Shown here piece after piece: positions 36,153-47,900 of a stretch of 64,000 nucleotides of DNA. This DNA comes from Cyathus striatus (lineage: Eukaryota; Basidiomycota; Agaricomycetes; Agaricales; Nidulariaceae). The notes beneath the pieces are model-generated. The model did not search any database. It saw only the letters and a program-made list of their open reading frames with translations, and was not told the DNA's origin. The DNA is taken from positions 496,001 to 560,000 of the forward strand of contig JAOVFP010000006.1 of NCBI GenBank assembly GCA_025738555.1, written 5' to 3'. The position numbers were made by a program, and so were the translations under genes. Within the stretch, counting starts at the first letter, position 1. Every line of letters starts with the position of its first letter.

Positions 36153-36559
36153 AGGTCACTTTTAACTCTTATGATGTACCCGAGTCGATTAAACCGGAAC
36201 TTATGTCGAGAGCAGATATCCACCCAGCGATCAAGGACAAGCTTAAGGTTGACAAGTTCTCGGTAAGATGGAAGATACCCTCCTGTAAGTTAGTTTAGTG
36301 TGTAAGTACTACTATAAATTATTAATCCTAAGTACTGATTGACGACCCAACACTTGATGTTTTGCAATATGACTTTAGTTCTTAGCTTGTCTATCGCTTA
36401 ATGTAAACCTTTGCTATGAATACATATTTACTATCATGGACAGAATTCAAACTTGGAGCTTCCAAAAACCATATGAAGCGGAAGATCATGAAGTATCTGA
36501 ACTTAGAACATAAATTTCCGGGCACATTTAAGTTGTATTAGACAAAACTTTAATACATA
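36153..36559. other. Intergenic
   Basis: Between the end of R1 copy 1 and the 3' end of the unknown gene. No feature seen. Confidence 0.45.
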
Positions 36560-37702
36560 TCACTGTACTCTGAATGTTTCTACTACGGCTAATTCCCCGC
36601 CCTGGCGACCCGGTATCATGAATGTAATAGTATCAAGTTTTGGCTGAACTACATCGATGACAGCTCCTTCCGGGACCAAGAAAGTTTCCCACTCTGGGTC
36701 ATAGCGCGGGTCTCCCAGAGCAGCAGCTGGAGGGCAAACGCGGCGTCCTTGGGAGTCCCTTGCTTTATCAAGAGCGTTTTCTATAGAAAATAGCTCAGCA
36801 CCGAAAGGTCGTTCTAACAACTTGATCGTCATTGATTTCCGTCGGTGACGAGAACGGTCGTCACTATAAACGAAGTCGAGGGAATAGACACCCCGCTGGC
36901 CGCTCTTCCAAAACCGAATCGTAGTATTGTTCCCAATGTCAACATAGTGTGCCAACTCGTCTCGAATTGGTTTCCCCTACAGAGAAGAAAATAGTTGATA
37001 AATATTCAATATGCCACCATTGAAAAGGAGCCCGATGAACTTACCCCAAATTGCACTACGCCATTTCGCGCACGGCGTTCTGCCAAATATTGCTCCTGTT
37101 TTTGAAAACCAACCTTCATAGTATCAAGATCGCCTGCATATTTCAAAATTTCTAAAAGACGATTCCTGTCAGGGCAATTCATTACCAGGCTCATCCTTTG
37201 GTAAAACTGCTCTTCGGTCATGTCCATATAATTTACTCCTGTGCTTGGATAGGGAGGGAAGGTATGAATTTCCTGTGATTGCTGCGAGTGGGAAGGTGTC
37301 TGTGCAATATATTATTAGGTATATTTTAAACTTTAGTTCGCATCCCCATGAATGAAGACTCACGCTGTTTGACCCAGCATTCTGTACACTTTTTGTCCTC
37401 TGATGAGTTATGTACGCAGGTAACGACCGTCTTGCCTGAGAAGGCTGCTCAGGCGAGGGCGTAGGCTGTATGGCTTCTGCATCTTCATGTTCCATCTGCT
37501 GAATCAAATGTCTTGCAGCAATGGGATCCTCTGCTAAAGCCTTGATCGCCCTCTTTATTTCTCTGGTGTTACTTAGGTTCATCACCCTTCCAGCTCTCTC
37601 GTAGAATTGGGAGTTGTTCAGTGTTGAATAGTCTATGAGTTTACTTGGGTAAGGCAGCAGAGTCCCGACATCTTGTGGCTTGGTGGTGCGGGTCGGAGGC
37701 AT
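36560..37702 (-). CDS. Hypothetical protein, paralogue 1 of a local pair
   Basis: Three exons: 37702-37364, 37299-37045 and 36976-36560, 336 aa, introns GT-AG and in frame. Not recognised. The first exon (113 codons) encodes a segment containing LNNSQFYERAGRVMNLSNTREIKRAIKALAED-like sequence. The second encodes a related module (MTEEQFYQRMSLVMNCPDRNRLLEIL), so the protein seems to contain two copies of a short helical FYxRxxxVMN motif. The last exon is a conserved beta-rich domain (RFWKSGQRGVYSLDF, LLERPFGAELF, RYDPEWETFLVPEGAVIDVV). The domain after RFW is shared almost in full with the gene at 42750-43472. No signal peptide or membrane segment. The function is unknown. Confidence 0.72.
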
Positions 37703-37868
37703 GTTGATGTGGGTGGTAGTATAATGCGAGTTGTGTGTGTTGTGGGATACGTGAAAGCGGGGATGAGTCTTTGATGGCTAGATTCTTAAGTCATGCGTTA
37801 TTACCATAACAAGAAACTTGGCGGAGTAAACAAACCCACGTGTTACTTGCGTGTTAACGATGTTAACG

Positions 37869-39274
37869 CAGGCTCCTAAAACCAGCACGCTCGTATCTCG
37901 CTACAACCTCCTTAGGTAAACAAAGTCAAATATTTGCTTAAGGCAAATAAACCTAAGGGAGGTTCTGCTCGATAGAGTGGCTGGCAAATGTGGTCACCGA
38001 AGTTTCACCGCAGACCCTTTCCATCAACAGGGAAATCGACGGCGGGGCATGCCGCGTTCCCACATCATACATATGTACTCGCACTCACGAACAACGCACA
38101 AATATTTTATTTTGGTCTAACTTTGTGAACTGCAGTAATAGTATTTGTACCATGGAGTAGTAGAATAAACAGGATGTGCCAAAATTATTGACCTACATAT
38201 ATATGAATGTGAAAGATTGAAAATAAAGTAGGTACAGTATGTACTCCAGAGTCCACAGTCTACAAATAGTTAAACAACAATTGAATAACTGAATACTGGT
38301 TGGCTGAAAGGAGTCAGCTTGTATGTGCATCGATGCAGTGTTTGCGTTTGTTCACTCTCACTTTCTCCGTCATTTTCCCTCCAACACCGACACTCCTACA
38401 CCGTCCCAAGCACCGAAATATTGTCAGTATTCTGCACTACCAATATCTAGTGAATGCCTTAGAAAAAGTTTTACTGAAGCTCATGTCAATGCCCCAAGTC
38501 TCCCTCCATAGGTTTTATTCTTTAAATTCTCTTTCTATTCATCAGTATGTTCAAGTTCTCTGTTTTATACCTTACATTTTTTCTACATAAATCTATGATC
38601 TCAACATTATTAATTTCCATTTTATCAACCATTCCTCGTTAAGTAAACTCCTTGTTCTAGTTTTCTATAAGTTTGGCCTCACTCACAGTTAGCCTTGAAG
38701 TTTATTGTCTCGTTTCTTCAATTTTTTGTGTCTTTCTCGTCATATTTGTTTCAAGAACATTCCCCTCCAACTTACTAATCACCTACCCTCAACACCTTAG
38801 AACAACCCACCCATCACTTTTACACTTTCATCAATTACACTGTACTTATAAATTTATGAAGAAAGATTTATAGTATATTCTACCTTAATTCTACCACAAT
38901 ACAGATACACTTCAATAACATTATTATTATAATATTTAGCAAGATATGAAGATACCAATGAACTCTTCAGAGAGCAAGACCAAAAATAAAGAGAATAAGT
39001 GCATCGAGAGTATGAGGCTCAAATTATTGTAGATAGCTGTGTTCATTGGTGTTCATGAGTGCGAGTACATATGTATGATGTGGGAACGCGGCATGCCCCG
39101 CCATCGATTTCCCTGTTGATGGAAAGGGTCTGCGGTGAAACTTCAGTGACCACATTTGCCAGCCGCTCTATCGAGCAGAACCTCCCTTAGGTTTATTTGC
39201 CTTAAGCAAATATTTGACTTTGTTTACCTAAGGAGGTTGTAGTGAGATACAAACGTGCTGGTTTTAGGAGCCTG
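37869..39274. mobile_element. MULE-like element with 226-bp terminal inverted repeats
   Basis: Left arm 37869-38094 and right arm 39049-39274 are near-identical inverted copies, starting CAGGCTCCTAAAACCAGCACG. They are flanked by a perfect 9-bp direct repeat ATGTTAACG (37860-37868 and 39275-39283). Long TIRs with a 9-bp target duplication are the hallmark of Mutator-like elements. The interior (38095-39048) is AT-rich without an intact ORF, so it is non-autonomous. It sits 158 bp upstream of the start codon of the unknown gene at 36560-37702. Confidence 0.92.
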
Positions 39275-39283
39275 ATGTTAACG

Positions 39284-41491
39284 TAGTATTATTAAACAAT
39301 GGGAGGGTCAACAACAACCACACTCATAGATCATAGATGCATACTGAGTCCGTAGTCCCCTGTTACAACTGACTATACCAAATTAGGTACTAGCGCGAGA
39401 TTTCGACGCATCAGCTCGGATTTGGCTCGGATGGCAGCCTTTATGTAAGCGAACCTCTTCCGCTGACTTAACGCCCTCGCGTTCTAGTTGCGTGAGGTGA
39501 TAAGAGGGAATGTGCGGTACAGTATGGAATAAAAGGCGGATTTATTTTCTTTCTTCTCTGTTGGAGGAACTTGTTCTCATTTCCGATGCTATAAAATACA
39601 TGAAACAGAAAGTGATGTAACGTTGTTAAAAGTATGTGTGTTTAAGATAAGTATATGAACAATTACTGCTGGGGAGCTACAACTATTCAATACATTGTGC
39701 TAAAAAATGACCACCAACCAGAATGTCAAGCTAAGAGATAGTTACAAACTCTTGTCTGTGAAATTGTTTATCAATATCGAAGTTACAAATCGGTATGTAT
39801 GTAAGTAACATTTTTATATAAACAAATAGTATGTTTGTGGGATAATACAACACCGTGCAGTACGAACTTGATCCTTTCTTTTCTTCCCCATCTTTTTCGA
39901 AATCATTTTATCTGATAAACTGGTAGTTATACTTAAGTTGATAGATATGTACCCATGTTGGATGTTGGATTACCACCGGCCGGTGAATTAATTTTCGTGG
40001 GTCATGTTGTAAGGTGCCTACATATGCATATCTATGTAGTATTTAAAATATACAACTTTGCGGAATGTTATACCCACGTTTTTTAATGTATACAGTAGGT
40101 AGACTGTGTTCAAATACTTAATATATTAATGTTGTACCTACATATACTTTCCTCAAAAGTAATTTAGTATCTACGCAAGTGGTTTATGCCCTCATCTCAT
40201 CCCTGTTATGGAACACGGATTTATCATTCAATCCTCGCACTATTGATGTGCCATGTCAGCGCTTCAGCCGGCGGGGCACTGCCATTTTCCTTACTAACTT
40301 GACTCGACCCCGTATTACGAATTTTCATTCTTTTCCTGGTATAAAAGTAGATTACGATGTTACTGCCCACCTCAGTTGTCTCTCTTCATTACGAGAACTG
40401 AGGTGAGCAGAGCACACTATACTTAGCTATTCATTTACTTATTTATATTACCTGATATAGTGTTCTTACTTTATCTAGTTACACACCTCTATTACTTATA
40501 CATGCTAACAATTTCTGTAAACGGCGCAAGAGGCTCAAGAGTTATAAATATTTACAAAATCAATAACTTTATTTCAATAAATATAACACTTATACAGCAT
40601 TACTATGAATGTTGATAAGTGTGCTACCGCCTTACAGTAAGTAGTTACTGAAATCAAATATTAAGTTAAAGTCATTTCTAGACACTACAGTGAATACATA
40701 TATTTCCTTAGTAGATTACTGTTACTAGATGTAGACATGTGGTTACCTACAGTTTATAAGCACTTGTTTAATGCCTACCTACAATAAAATATCAAATACA
40801 GGTAAGTATAGTAGATTTATTATCTACTGTAGTTGTCAAGAATAGAAGGGGAGAGTTGAAGAGCTGACCGTGGAGGAAGACCAGATTGAAAACGCTGACC
40901 GACGATAGTGACAGACGAAGCCGTGTATTGCACAGAAACTACGACGCGCGTACATACAGAGAACGATTACGTAACTATATTATGTAACTATGCGGCTGTG
41001 CCTCAACACAAACACCCAGATTCTAACAGTAGTGAGGTATCTATTGTATCTAGGGAGTTACATACAAAAATGCAAGCACAGGAAACATCGCGCGAAGGAT
41101 TGCCGTATAAGCGCCTTGCAAGCGTCGCGGCACCGTTCAAGCTGGCTTGCGAACCAATCACGTGATGTGTCAAAATCTTGTGCTATAACCCAATTTGGTA
41201 TGGTCAATTGTAACAGGGGACTCATTACCGATGCATACTTTAGGTGGACAATATGTAACGCATTGGTCAATGGTCCATATGTTGCGTGTTTTGGATTTCT
41301 ACGACATTTTCCAGTTTAATGATAATGCGTAATGCGTTAATGAGTAGGTCAATTTCGATTCAGATGTTTGTGCTTCTTAGCATTACATTTTTTACATTGA
41401 TGCATCAAAAGTCGATAAAGAAAATTTGAAGTTGTTTATGTACTTTTAATAACCCTTGTTCACTGTGATGTTATTGCAAAAACATTTCGCA
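39284..41491. other. Gene-free AT-rich stretch
   Basis: No gene supported on either strand; the short ORFs have no recognisable motif. A small run of TACCTACATATA-type phrases occurs at 40020-40150. Confidence 0.4.
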
Positions 41492-42080
41492 TTACAAAGT
41501 GATGTCATGTATGCATATAATATCAACACAATTTAAGTGGAATAGCAGTCTTAGAATGCTAGTACAAATAGTTCCCTTTAAACCCTTTCCTCCAGTTTTG
41601 CACCTGTGCTCCATAACTGATATGCCGATACAAAATTGCTGGTCACTCACTTCGAACCATGGTTTGGTCTGGGGATTGGCGTGAGTGTGGGACGTAGCGG
41701 AGATTATCCGCCCCAACAGTTTCTCGAGCACCCAAAAAGATGACCGTTCTGTCTGTGAATCGCAAAAGATAGCCTGAAGGGAATGGCATGGGAATTCCAT
41801 TGTAAGTCAAGAAACCAGAATTGAGTTGTAAAGGTGCACCGCGCTGGTGTGGCGGAAGTAGGCCTGGACCTTCGTCCATCCCAATCAACTGCTGGTCTCC
41901 GTTTAGATATATAGGCGGTTGACCCGGAACATCATCATATCTAGTGACCATAAAACCCGCAAATCGCATGATGCAGATATGGACGACCTCGCGAACACGT
42001 CCTCCAAGAATATCGTCATACTCGATGTCGTTTTGTACTTGTCCCAGAACAAAAGTCGCCGTAGATCCTATAAATGACAT
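41492..42080 (-). CDS. Hypothetical small protein, two exons (tentative)
   Basis: A 145-codon ORF begins at 42080 (MSFIGSTATFVLGQVQND) and stays open to 41643. A good donor (A|GTGAGTGACC) lies at 41650-41641, and an acceptor TATCAG at about 41622 allows the frame to continue to a stop at 41492, giving about 185 aa. Composition is Pro/Gly/Asp-rich in the first part, with phrases such as YDDVPGQPPIYLNGDQ and GMDEGPGLLPPHQ. No family recognised. It lies between the two members of the unknown paralogous pair, but shows no clear similarity to them. Confidence 0.42.
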
Positions 42081-42749
42081 GCTTGAGGTAGATCTAAGTT
42101 CCTTACAGACCTTAGTTATGCACAGCTGTAGAATAGCAATACTTACAATATGATATGGTTGTCGGAAAATTTGGAGTTGAAGATGGTGCAGTAAGACGGT
42201 AACAGCCTTTCCTTCCTGACTTTTATATGAAGAAAAATATCACATATTTTTGAGTTATACATTTATGATCCTTCCATGTCACGGCAGCATAAACGCCGCG
42301 TGCCGCATGCATACAAGAATAGAGAATAGGGTAGAGCAAAAGAAGCAATCCCAAGACAACCGGGTAGTACTAGATAAAATGCCTAAATAGGATCGCACAA
42401 TGGTTATCTTCGCATAACAGATGGCAGTGCAGTGATTATAGTGCATATGGTCCCAGTGGTAAACGAAATGCGTCAGGTAGTTTCATATGGCAGTACTGTA
42501 ATACAATGGCATAAATTACGCCCAAAGCGAAACAATGATAAGACAATGGGTAGGAGATCAGACAACCGAGTAGTGCGTCCTTATCACATGGTAATACTGC
42601 AGTACAATGGCATAAGCTATGTCTACGGCGAAAAAATGGTTAGGAGATCAAACATTTACGCATGGCACCTCTAGGTATCTAGCTACTTAAAGTCTGCTAT
42701 CGAAGACTAATGAATCCAGTTACCCTCGGTGTCAACATCCCATACAATA
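42081..42749. other. Intergenic with diverged direct repeats
   Basis: Two copies of an approximately 100-bp unit (42486-42585 and 42588-42665) share ATGGYARTACTG, TACAATGGCATAA and GTTAGGAGATCA-like phrases. A weaker third copy begins at about 42399. They lie directly upstream of the next gene. No gene seen. Confidence 0.5.
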
Positions 42750-43472
42750 ATGCAGGGCTTGCACTCTCAAAAACCACAGAACGTTTATGTTCCACCTCAA
42801 TATCCGAGCACTACAGTGAACTACATGGAATTTTCTGACGACCAGTTTAAACAGAGGGTAGCCTTGGCACTGAATTGTTTAGACATGAACCGTGTCACGG
42901 CAATTGTGGAAAATGCAGGAGATTTAAATACTGCAAAGAAAAATTTTCAAAATATGGAACACCAGGTGGCAGTACGCCGGCAGGAAGGTGCTATAGCGAT
43001 TGGGGTAAGTTCTTTGAGCCTTTTAAATTTCAAAAAATATTCATCTTTACCACAGAGAAAGCCTACCACAAATGATGAGGTTCACGTTATCTACGTCGGG
43101 GACAACACTGCAGTTCGATTTTGGCGCAGCGGAATGACAGGTGTCTATTCTCTAGACTTCGTCCAAAATGACAGAAGATCCCGCCATAAACTTAAACCAA
43201 CCAATATCAAACTAATTGAGCGTCCCTTCGGCGACGAGCTTTTCACTATTGAGCAAGCCCTCGATCAAGCGAGGGATAGCCAGGGACGTCACGTTTGCCC
43301 TCCACCCACCACGCTGGGCGACTTGCGCTATGACCCAGAGTGGGAAACTTTCTTAGTTCCTGAAGGAGCTATAATCGATGTAGTGCGCCAAGAGCGAAAC
43401 ATCATTACGATAAAGATTCCAAGTCGTTGGCCTGAGAATTTCGCTACTGCGGATACATATACATTGCGTTGA
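42750..43472 (+). CDS. Hypothetical protein, paralogue 2 of a local pair (shorter N-terminus)
   Basis: Two exons: 42750-43004 and 43056-43472, 223 aa as read from the ATG at 42750. The second exon is 417 nt, exactly the length of the last exon of the gene at 36560. It shares RFWRSGMTGVYSLDF, LIERPFGDELF, ALDQARDSQGR, CPP and RYDPEWETFLVPEGA. The first exon aligns with exon 2 of that gene (YPSTTVNYMEFSDDQF, RVALALNC). A counterpart of its 113-codon first exon is missing, and the ATG overlaps an acceptor-like TGCAG. The gene may therefore be 5'-truncated by rearrangement, or use a short alternative start. Function unknown. Confidence 0.68.
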   Translation: MQGLHSQKPQNVYVPPQYPSTTVNYMEFSDDQFKQRVALALNCLDMNRVTAIVENAGDLNTAKKNFQNMEHQVAVRRQEGAIAIGVSSLSLLNFKKYSSLPQRKPTTNDEVHVIYVGDNTAVRFWRSGMTGVYSLDFVQNDRRSRHKLKPTNIKLIERPFGDELFTIEQALDQARDSQGRHVCPPPTTLGDLRYDPEWETFLVPEGAIIDVVRQERNIITIKIPSRWPENFATADTYTLR

Positions 43473-43904
43473 GAAGAGAATGGATTCATTGACATGTACT
43501 TACTTTCACCACATGTAATTTGACTTTAAAATCTCACTATCTGTTTAGTTTGTCTCGCTTTTGTTGCTCTGTCACTGCATCAAACAACTACCTGAGAATA
43601 TTTACATTAGGAAATTTAGCATCATACCTCGAAGCTCGTTGAATGAGCTTCGAGGTAACCCGTGTATCTTTAAGACGTCTTTAGACGTCTTTCGAAATAC
43701 CCGAAAGACGCAAAATACCAATATAGACACTAAAGTACAAAGATCTTGACGTCTTTGTAATGATAGGTCCATTTTCTTTCAAAGTGGCAAGCGTGTCTTT
43801 TGCAAGTCTTTGAAAGAAGTCATGTCTTTTGAAATACAGAGAAAGACGTTCTCATACTCTTAAAGATCAGTCTATGCAATGTTAAAAATAGTATATACAT
43901 TCCG
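43473..43904. repeat. Intergenic with inverted and AAGACGTCT repeats
   Basis: TACCTCGAAGCTC / GAGCTTCGAGGTA at about 43626-43658 forms a 13-bp perfect stem with a 7-nt loop. It is followed by a run of AGACGTCTTT/AAAGACG motifs in both orientations to about 43855. No gene. Confidence 0.6.
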
Positions 43905-44166
43905 GTAAGCACATAAAGCAACACATAAATTTCCTCGCAAAGACGAAGGCCGTCAATTTTGTAGACTACTTCGATAATCCGGAGGCGTTTAATCCGGACA
44001 TATATGTAAAATAAAAATTCAGTACTAAACCAGGGGTAGAAACAAAGGACTTCAGAAGTAACTTCGTTTTCGGGGCTGGTAGGGTGAGCATAGTCGATCT
44101 CCAAATTCTATTTCCATTAAATCGTTTCTGTGAATCAGCGAGTATGTCCAAGGGAGCAAATGGCGA
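43905..44166 (+). pseudogene. P450 3' fragment (copy of 25316-25580)
   Basis: Near-identical to the end of intron 9 through the heme exon of P450 copy 1. It reads DYFDNPEAFNPD, then a TAA at the position of VKSK, FGAGR, an intron, and then CPREQM (Pro-Arg in place of Pro-Gly). It starts inside an intron, so it arose by DNA-level duplication or rearrangement, not retroposition. Confidence 0.85.
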
Positions 44167-44936
44167 ACGTGGCGAGGACTGCTGTGGCGTGCACGTATTT
44201 CTTTCTCGTAAGTAAGTATACTATAAACGACAGCTCTTACTGGACTTCTGCTACGAATGATAAACATGAAATATTTTGAGCTATTGTCATGGGGGGATTT
44301 GTGAAGCACAGGCTCAATATGTTACTACTAGTATCTCGAACACTTACCATACATGTACCGTAAAAGGCACACTGGAAGGAAGCAATACCTTTGCGTGGCG
44401 ATGTGGTGATTGATTGTGCGCGGCAAGTGCGCCACATGAAAATGGAATTCCGAACTGTGGGTGGCCAGTCTGGCGGGCTTTTAAGCCGTGGCTGGCCGAT
44501 GATTTGGAAGCTCCGTAAACCGAAAGTGGGGTCGTATACTATCTTGAAACTTCGTCCTTGTTCATTCGCTATTATTCGTAAGTACAATTACAATAAAATA
44601 CATCAGAGGGAAACTGGTTATTGTTTAGCTTGCTTTTCTTATCTGAAGTGGCGAATACAAGTGGCGTAGTATTATTGAAAGGGATGAACCCACGTATTTA
44701 CATGAGGAAACTGTTATCCTACTACGTCATTTCGAGAGCCTGTCCAAAATGTCCAGATAAATTACATAAGTAAATCATTGAATTTTCCTGGGATATAATA
44801 CCGCTAGTAAGACCTGGAATTTTTAGCTCAAGCAGAAGTAATCGGATATGGTACCGGTGTACATAATTTCCAAGGAAGACACACGGTAGTATCATAAAAT
44901 ATATCCACCGGCCTTCCAGTATCCACGAAATGAACT
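44167..44936. other. Unassigned stretch between P450 fragment and R1 copy 2
   Basis: A 92-codon plus ORF (44391-44669) lacks recognisable motifs. Nothing else seen. Confidence 0.4.
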
Positions 44937-47900
44937 GTTCCCAAGCACATATACATCTATTCTAGGGAACAGGCGGATAACATTGCGAATTCAAACTTCT
45001 CATTCTTGATGCGAGGGTACTGAGCATAAGGAATCGGAATTGGAACCGACGCTTACTATAAAAGAAGTTGATTCAAAATCCGGAGTGATATCCAGCGGTT
45101 TAGTAGGCGTTGAAGCAGCACATGGGAAGTGAGTCTATGGAGCGAGCAAGCGCATAGAGGCGCATAAACGCCATTTTCTCGGAAATTATCCTGCTGGCAT
45201 AGATGCGAAAAGTCAAGTTCAACCGTAAAAGGGAACAACCGGCTAATAATCCTAGTGCAGATAATAACATGTTGTCAGAATCGGATATGTTACCGATGTC
45301 GAAATTTACCTACTAGGCTACAGTACGCCAAAAAGTGCGGGAAGGTATCCGACAGCAGTGTATTTCTTGAAATGCACGCAAGTCCAGGGAATGTATCCGT
45401 CATCCGAGTCCTACGTAAACATGCTACAGTAAGTTAGTTGTGCAGACCATTTCGTTTTTGCTCGTCGTACTGTCACGTGATTAATATGTACTTGATCGTT
45501 CTGCTAAAGATATTTTCACTTACAGGACGGAGCTCAAATTATTTACTTCATAGTAAGCAATTGCAGTCGTAAGGGTACCGGAAATTACTACTAGAACGAT
45601 AAATGTAGTATTTCTGAATCCGAGTCCGGAATTTCATCTAGAGTGGTCTCTGAGAGCTGTAGAATCAACCAGTTAAGTTTGTAAGGGAAAATCACTTGTA
45701 TTCGGAAAATCTTCCGTATGAATTGTTATTATGGTGATCCAATTCCTGGGAAAACCGGTTAGTATCCCAGACTATACACGCCAAGAAGTTGAACGGATAT
45801 GAACCCGAGGAGTAAAGTTGACTAGTATTGTAAAACAGTGAAGATAATCCAGAACGACATCCAGTGGCTTGACTTCAATTTGACAGGAACAGTCAGGTAA
45901 TATTCCTAGCCCACGTACTTCAAAAGTTGTAAGCAGGCTAATCGGATGAAACCTTGGTTCTGTAAAACAATGAACATAATACGGAACAGCATCCAGTGGC
46001 TTATTCCAGATACTCCAGGTACTACGGTAGATTCAACCGGATATTATTCCTAGCGCAAAGTTAAAGTCGTAAGCAGTCAGAATCGGATAGAAACCCGATT
46101 ATTCGACTATTACTACTTACTGCAACACGATAATACGGAACAATATCCAGCGGCTGGCTACCGAGGGAGGAATGTAACGTAGCTGTACCCGTCTTTCATG
46201 TATCAGCTTTTACAAGTCTAAGGAAGGAATAACCGGTTAGCTGTCCTTCGGACGCACAAATATGTAAGTAAAAATGTGTACATTCCGGAAAGATATCCTG
46301 CGGAAGCAGTCCCTGCACGGATGAGAAGGAATTGTATCTGTCATGACTGTAGTAATTGTTTTGACAAAGTACAGACACATTTTACGCAAGGCCAAGCGCG
46401 AAATACTCCTTCCAACGACCTGAAAGCAAGCACCCGTCACTGGAATAACACCGATGTTTACCGTGCTCAGGACACTATTCAAACGGCCGAACAACTTGAC
46501 GGATAGATGATAGAAATGGTACGGAGGAACCATTGTAACCATTATCCAAGTGCTTGTCAATGTCAATGGGCGGGCGAATAACACGAGCCGCAGAGGAAAC
46601 AAGTACGAGATTTCTTCCAGTCAGGTATTTCCTGTGGCAGGAAAGACGTGCTACCGAAATCTTGCTAGAGCTGATACGACGGTAAGTAATCACTTTCGAT
46701 ATGCTAATATGCTTACATCGATGGGCAGATATCTAACGGCCGAGCAGTTTAGTTAACGGATAGAGGATGGAGATGGGACCGAGGAACTAGTGTATCCGCC
46801 AACACAGTCCGGGTCCTACTACTACCCATGGCTTGTCCAAGTCTCACTGGCATATGAGACTTCCTTGCACGCAAGAGTCCAATGGGACAATGGCATAATC
46901 GGTGGAGGATAGGGATCAGGTGCTTACAATAAAAGTCGGATAGGTATTAACCGTCCGAGCAGTCCTCAGCACACCGGCTAGATGATGAGATGGAACCGAT
47001 GAACCAATATACCTTCCAGTGTCAACAGAATGACTCTGGACGTGCAGTGGTAAGCAGTCAGCTTACAGCCGATTAGATAACTGAGTCACAGATATCCAAC
47101 GGCCGAGCAGTATCCAAACGGATAGAAGGTAGAGATGAATCCGTGGAACAAAGTCTACCCGACGGAGTCCTATGTCAACAATATGAGCAGATGCTGCCCG
47201 TGCAAGTCCAACCGTCGAAATCCACTACACCAAGAGGTACTATGGTAAGAGTAATCACTTTCAGAAATGCTTACTGTAAAAGTATGGATAGGCATCAAGC
47301 GGCCGAACCATTTCAAACTTTGAATCAGCAAGTCCTCAGTGCAACGGATAGAATGAACATGTAAGCGGAGCCAGTGTATCCGTCGTATGCTGAACAACCA
47401 TTTTGTGTGGTACGTAAGAGGTCTTACCGAAATCTTTCGCTGTTGGTCAAGTTTACTGTAAATGAAGGATGGATATTATCCAACGGCCGAAGAGTAACGG
47501 ATAAAGGATAGAAACGAAGCCGACTCTGGCCTTAGAAACTAGTGTAGCCGGAATGTCATGAAGAGGTGGTAAGTCGGTTGGGTGTACCTAGTCAAAGAAT
47601 AAATATCCGAGTCGATCGAGACGTCCGTCCGATCTGGGGTGTTCTAAGGTGAGAGGGAAAATTGATTACCTGTTCTGTAGAATAACTACAGGAATTATAT
47701 ACTAAAAAAAACCAATAAATCTAAAATAAGTAAGAGTAATTATATTGGATGGAGGATGTAAAAGGAAAAGTGTGAAACATTAGAAATAAATAGGAAACTC
47801 AGTAAGATAGTCCAATGTGTTGAGGTTTGCGAGGAGACAAGTTTTCCAAACATCAGGGTCTGGTGTCGGTGCCGATGTTGAAGCTATTTTGAGAGTTCGA

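Noticed and set aside
35945..36223. Minus ORF (CLSWWTSCIDAVLYVNDCG) also found at 49038-49340
   Set aside because: The apparent protein conservation follows from the nucleotide identity of the R1 repeat. Ends differ and there is no evidence of coding selection.
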